Position numbers and translations under genes: made by a program | Notes under the pieces: model-generated | What the model was told of the DNA's origin: nothing | What the model saw: the letters and a program-made list of their open reading frames with translations, nothing else | Database searches by the model: none | NCBI GenBank assembly: GCA_900767505.1 | Contig: CAAFZG010000006.1 | Coordinates: forward strand, 1 to 6,476 | Source: Methanomassiliicoccales archaeon | GTDB taxonomy: Archaea; Thermoplasmatota; Thermoplasmata; Methanomassiliicoccales; Methanomethylophilaceae | Direction: 5' to 3' | DNA: 6,476 nt | Shown here: positions 4,787 through 6,476 of the stretch, one piece after another | Numbering within the stretch: the stretch's first letter is position 1 | How the letters are laid out: every line of letters starts with the position of its first letter

Positions 4787-6469
4787 TCACTCCCTGTCCC
4801 TAATGGTCCTTCCGACGTTTATGAAGTGGTCTGCGATCCTCTCGACATCGGATGTGAGGGAGAGGAACTCGGCTCCGACGGACGGCAGGCACGAGCCTTC
4901 GGAGAGTCTCTTGATGTGGTGGTCCGCCATGGCCTCTGTGATGTCATCGACGGACTGTTCGAGGTCATATGCATACTTCAGAGACTGCTCGTTGTCATTC
5001 TCGTAGGCATCCATGACCTTCTTGTAGAGCTCCTCCACAATGTGGATGATGTTGTCTATCTCCTCGTCGGCAGTGTCGGAGAATCTCTCGTTGGAGTTCT
5101 GGAGCTTGACGGCATACTCGACTATGTTCACAGCATAGTCGCCTATTCTCTCCAGGTCGGTGATGCTGTGGAATGCCGTGGAGATGTATGTGATATCCCT
5201 GCTGCTCAACTGGCGGTTGGAGAGTTTGATCAGGAACTGCGAGATCGCGAAGTTCATGTAATCAATCTGATTCTCTATTTGATCGAACTCCTCCTTCTCG
5301 GTGAAGTCCAGTGTCCTTATGATGCGGGACGATCTCTTCACGTTGTCCATAGCGAACTCTGCCATTTTGACGATCTCGTTCTTCACTTCCAGAACTGCGA
5401 TGGCAGGGGTCGTGAGCATGTTCTCGTCAAGGAAGAACAGGTGTGCGCCGTTCTCATCCTCCGGGATGATTTTTGGCTTCTTGTCGGGAAGTATGTGTTT
5501 GACGAGGTCTATGAGTGGGCCTGTCAGAGGCAGCATGATTAGGACGGTGATGACGTTGAAGAATGTGTGGAACATCGCCAGCTGGGTGGCAGGCTCTTTG
5601 AAGAAGCTCTCGAAGATGGATCCATATGTCACTTCTCCTCCGGTGAAAAGGCCGAGGGCCGCACCGAACAGGACGAATATGGTCACACCGATGACGTTGA
5701 ACAGAAGATGGATGAGCGCAGTGCGTTTGGCGTTCAGTCCGCTTGTGAATCCTGCCATGATCGCCACTACGCAGGATCCGATGTTGGATCCCATTGTGAG
5801 GTATATTCCCTGCTCCAGGGTGATCAGAGGGTTGGCGACGACCAGCATCGCGATGATGATGGTGGTCATGACCGAGGAACTCTGCACGATGGCCGTGAGA
5901 ATCGCTCCGATTATGACGAGCAGGATTATGTTATTGATGCTACCGAGGAAGTCCTTCACGGAATCGAGTTCCGAAAGGCCGCCCATGGCCTCCTCCATAA
6001 GCGTCAATCCGACGAAGAGGAGTCCGAATCCGGCTATGACACCGCCGATCTTCTTGGTGCGGTCTTTCTTGGCATAGGCGTTGATGAATGCACCGACTCC
6101 CGCCATGGCGGAGAAGATCAGCGACAGCGAGACGGTACCGCTTCCCATAAGTCCGAACGCGACTATCTGCGCAGTGATGGTCGTACCGATGTTCGCACCG
6201 TAGATGACCGCGGCCGCCAGTGTCAGGGACATGATTCCCGCGTTGACGAAACCGATCACCAGGACGGTGGTGGCTCCGGAACTCTGGATGGCAGCCGTTC
6301 CCACGGCACCTATCCCGACACCGACCAGCTTCTTGTCAGAGGCCTTGGAGAAAAGCTCGCGCAGCTTCTTACTGCATATCGATTCCAGATTGTTACTGAG
6401 CAGCGTGCATGCTATGAGAAACACACCGATTCCTGCAATCAGGGATAGGATTGAAACAGCGATATCCAT
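4787..6469 (-). CDS. Na+/phosphate cotransporter family protein with C-terminal PhoU-like domain
   Basis: The 560-residue protein belongs to the NptA/YjbB (SLC34-related) sodium-phosphate cotransporters. Residues 1-320 are membrane-embedded, with roughly eight or nine hydrophobic segments arranged as two inverted repeats. Each repeat carries the hallmark QSS motif (TAAIQSSGATT, 59-68; TAIVQSSSVMT, 192-202) followed by a G-x-NIG motif (GANIG 91-95; GSNIG 227-231). These motifs form the substrate and sodium site in the family. A charged linker (about 330-350) leads to a cytosolic helical PhoU-like domain (about 360-560). Its two metal-binding E/D-x-x-x-D style signatures are DLERIGD (438-444) and DVERIAD (541-547). 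The fusion suggests that transport is tuned to phosphate status. Only 7 bp precede the ATG, so the start and promoter cannot be tested, although the N-terminus MDIAVSILSLIAGIGVFLI fits the family. Transport direction cannot be told. Confidence 0.92.
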   Translation of the reverse strand: MDIAVSILSLIAGIGVFLIACTLLSNNLESICSKKLRELFSKASDKKLVGVGIGAVGTAAIQSSGATTVLVIGFVNAGIMSLTLAAAVIYGANIGTTITAQIVAFGLMGSGTVSLSLIFSAMAGVGAFINAYAKKDRTKKIGGVIAGFGLLFVGLTLMEEAMGGLSELDSVKDFLGSINNIILLVIIGAILTAIVQSSSVMTTIIIAMLVVANPLITLEQGIYLTMGSNIGSCVVAIMAGFTSGLNAKRTALIHLLFNVIGVTIFVLFGAALGLFTGGEVTYGSIFESFFKEPATQLAMFHTFFNVITVLIMLPLTGPLIDLVKHILPDKKPKIIPEDENGAHLFFLDENMLTTPAIAVLEVKNEIVKMAEFAMDNVKRSSRIIRTLDFTEKEEFDQIENQIDYMNFAISQFLIKLSNRQLSSRDITYISTAFHSITDLERIGDYAVNIVEYAVKLQNSNERFSDTADEEIDNIIHIVEELYKKVMDAYENDNEQSLKYAYDLEQSVDDITEAMADHHIKRLSEGSCLPSVGAEFLSLTSDVERIADHFINVGRTIRDRE

Positions 6470-6476
6470 GGGGTAC

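Noticed and set aside
5567..6448. 293-codon plus-strand frame opposite the transporter gene
   Set aside because: Rich in Asp, Gly, Arg and His with no domain pattern; it is a shadow of the transporter, whose motifs are clear.

Overview
The window reads as chromosomal DNA of a methanogenic archaeon. It holds a hdrC-hdrB pair (subunits of CoM-S-S-CoB heterodisulfide reductase) and a [NiFe]-hydrogenase maturation protease. Transcription signals are archaeal: TATA-like boxes sit about 25 nt ahead of start codons, giving leaderless or nearly leaderless messages. The HdrC/HdrB sequence style, the moderately high GC and the DUF4143-type remnant suggest Methanomassiliicoccales (host-associated, H2-dependent methylotrophic methanogens). 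That assignment is inference from gene content, not a database match.

Layout: (1) bases 1-48 look like the 3' end of an upstream reading frame. (2) 106-1380 (+) encodes an M16 zinc metalloprotease. (3) 1346-1867 (-) encodes a hydrogenase maturation protease that converges on the M16 gene and overlaps its 3' end by 35 bp. (4) 1966-2766 (+) encodes a LysR/ModE-like winged-helix regulator, divergent from the maturation protease across a ~98-bp double promoter. (5) An 86-bp spacer (2767-2852) carries a hairpin, two repeated TATA-like elements and a palindrome. (6) 2853-4201 is the hdrC-hdrB operon, closed by a GC-rich hairpin and T-rich tract at 4226-4264. (7) 4332-4679 (-) is an AT-richer, truncated DUF4143-type remnant. 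(8) 4787-6469 (-) encodes a Na+/phosphate cotransporter-like membrane protein with a PhoU-like tail.

How the genes may work together: HdrB and HdrC are the catalytic and electron-transfer subunits that reduce CoM-S-S-CoB, normally with HdrA and the MvhADG hydrogenase. The maturation protease would trim a [NiFe]-hydrogenase large subunit. The regulator between them, with all three of its cysteines clustered in an 11-residue stretch, is a candidate local regulator of hydrogen/heterodisulfide metabolism. The 13-bp palindrome between the hdrC TATA box and start is a plausible operator. This link is inference.

I found no CRISPR array, rRNA, tRNA, insertion sequence or obvious defence system. Most of the window is core methanogen metabolism. 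The best leads are the regulatory architecture at 1868-1965 and 2767-2852, and the cysteine cluster of the regulator.
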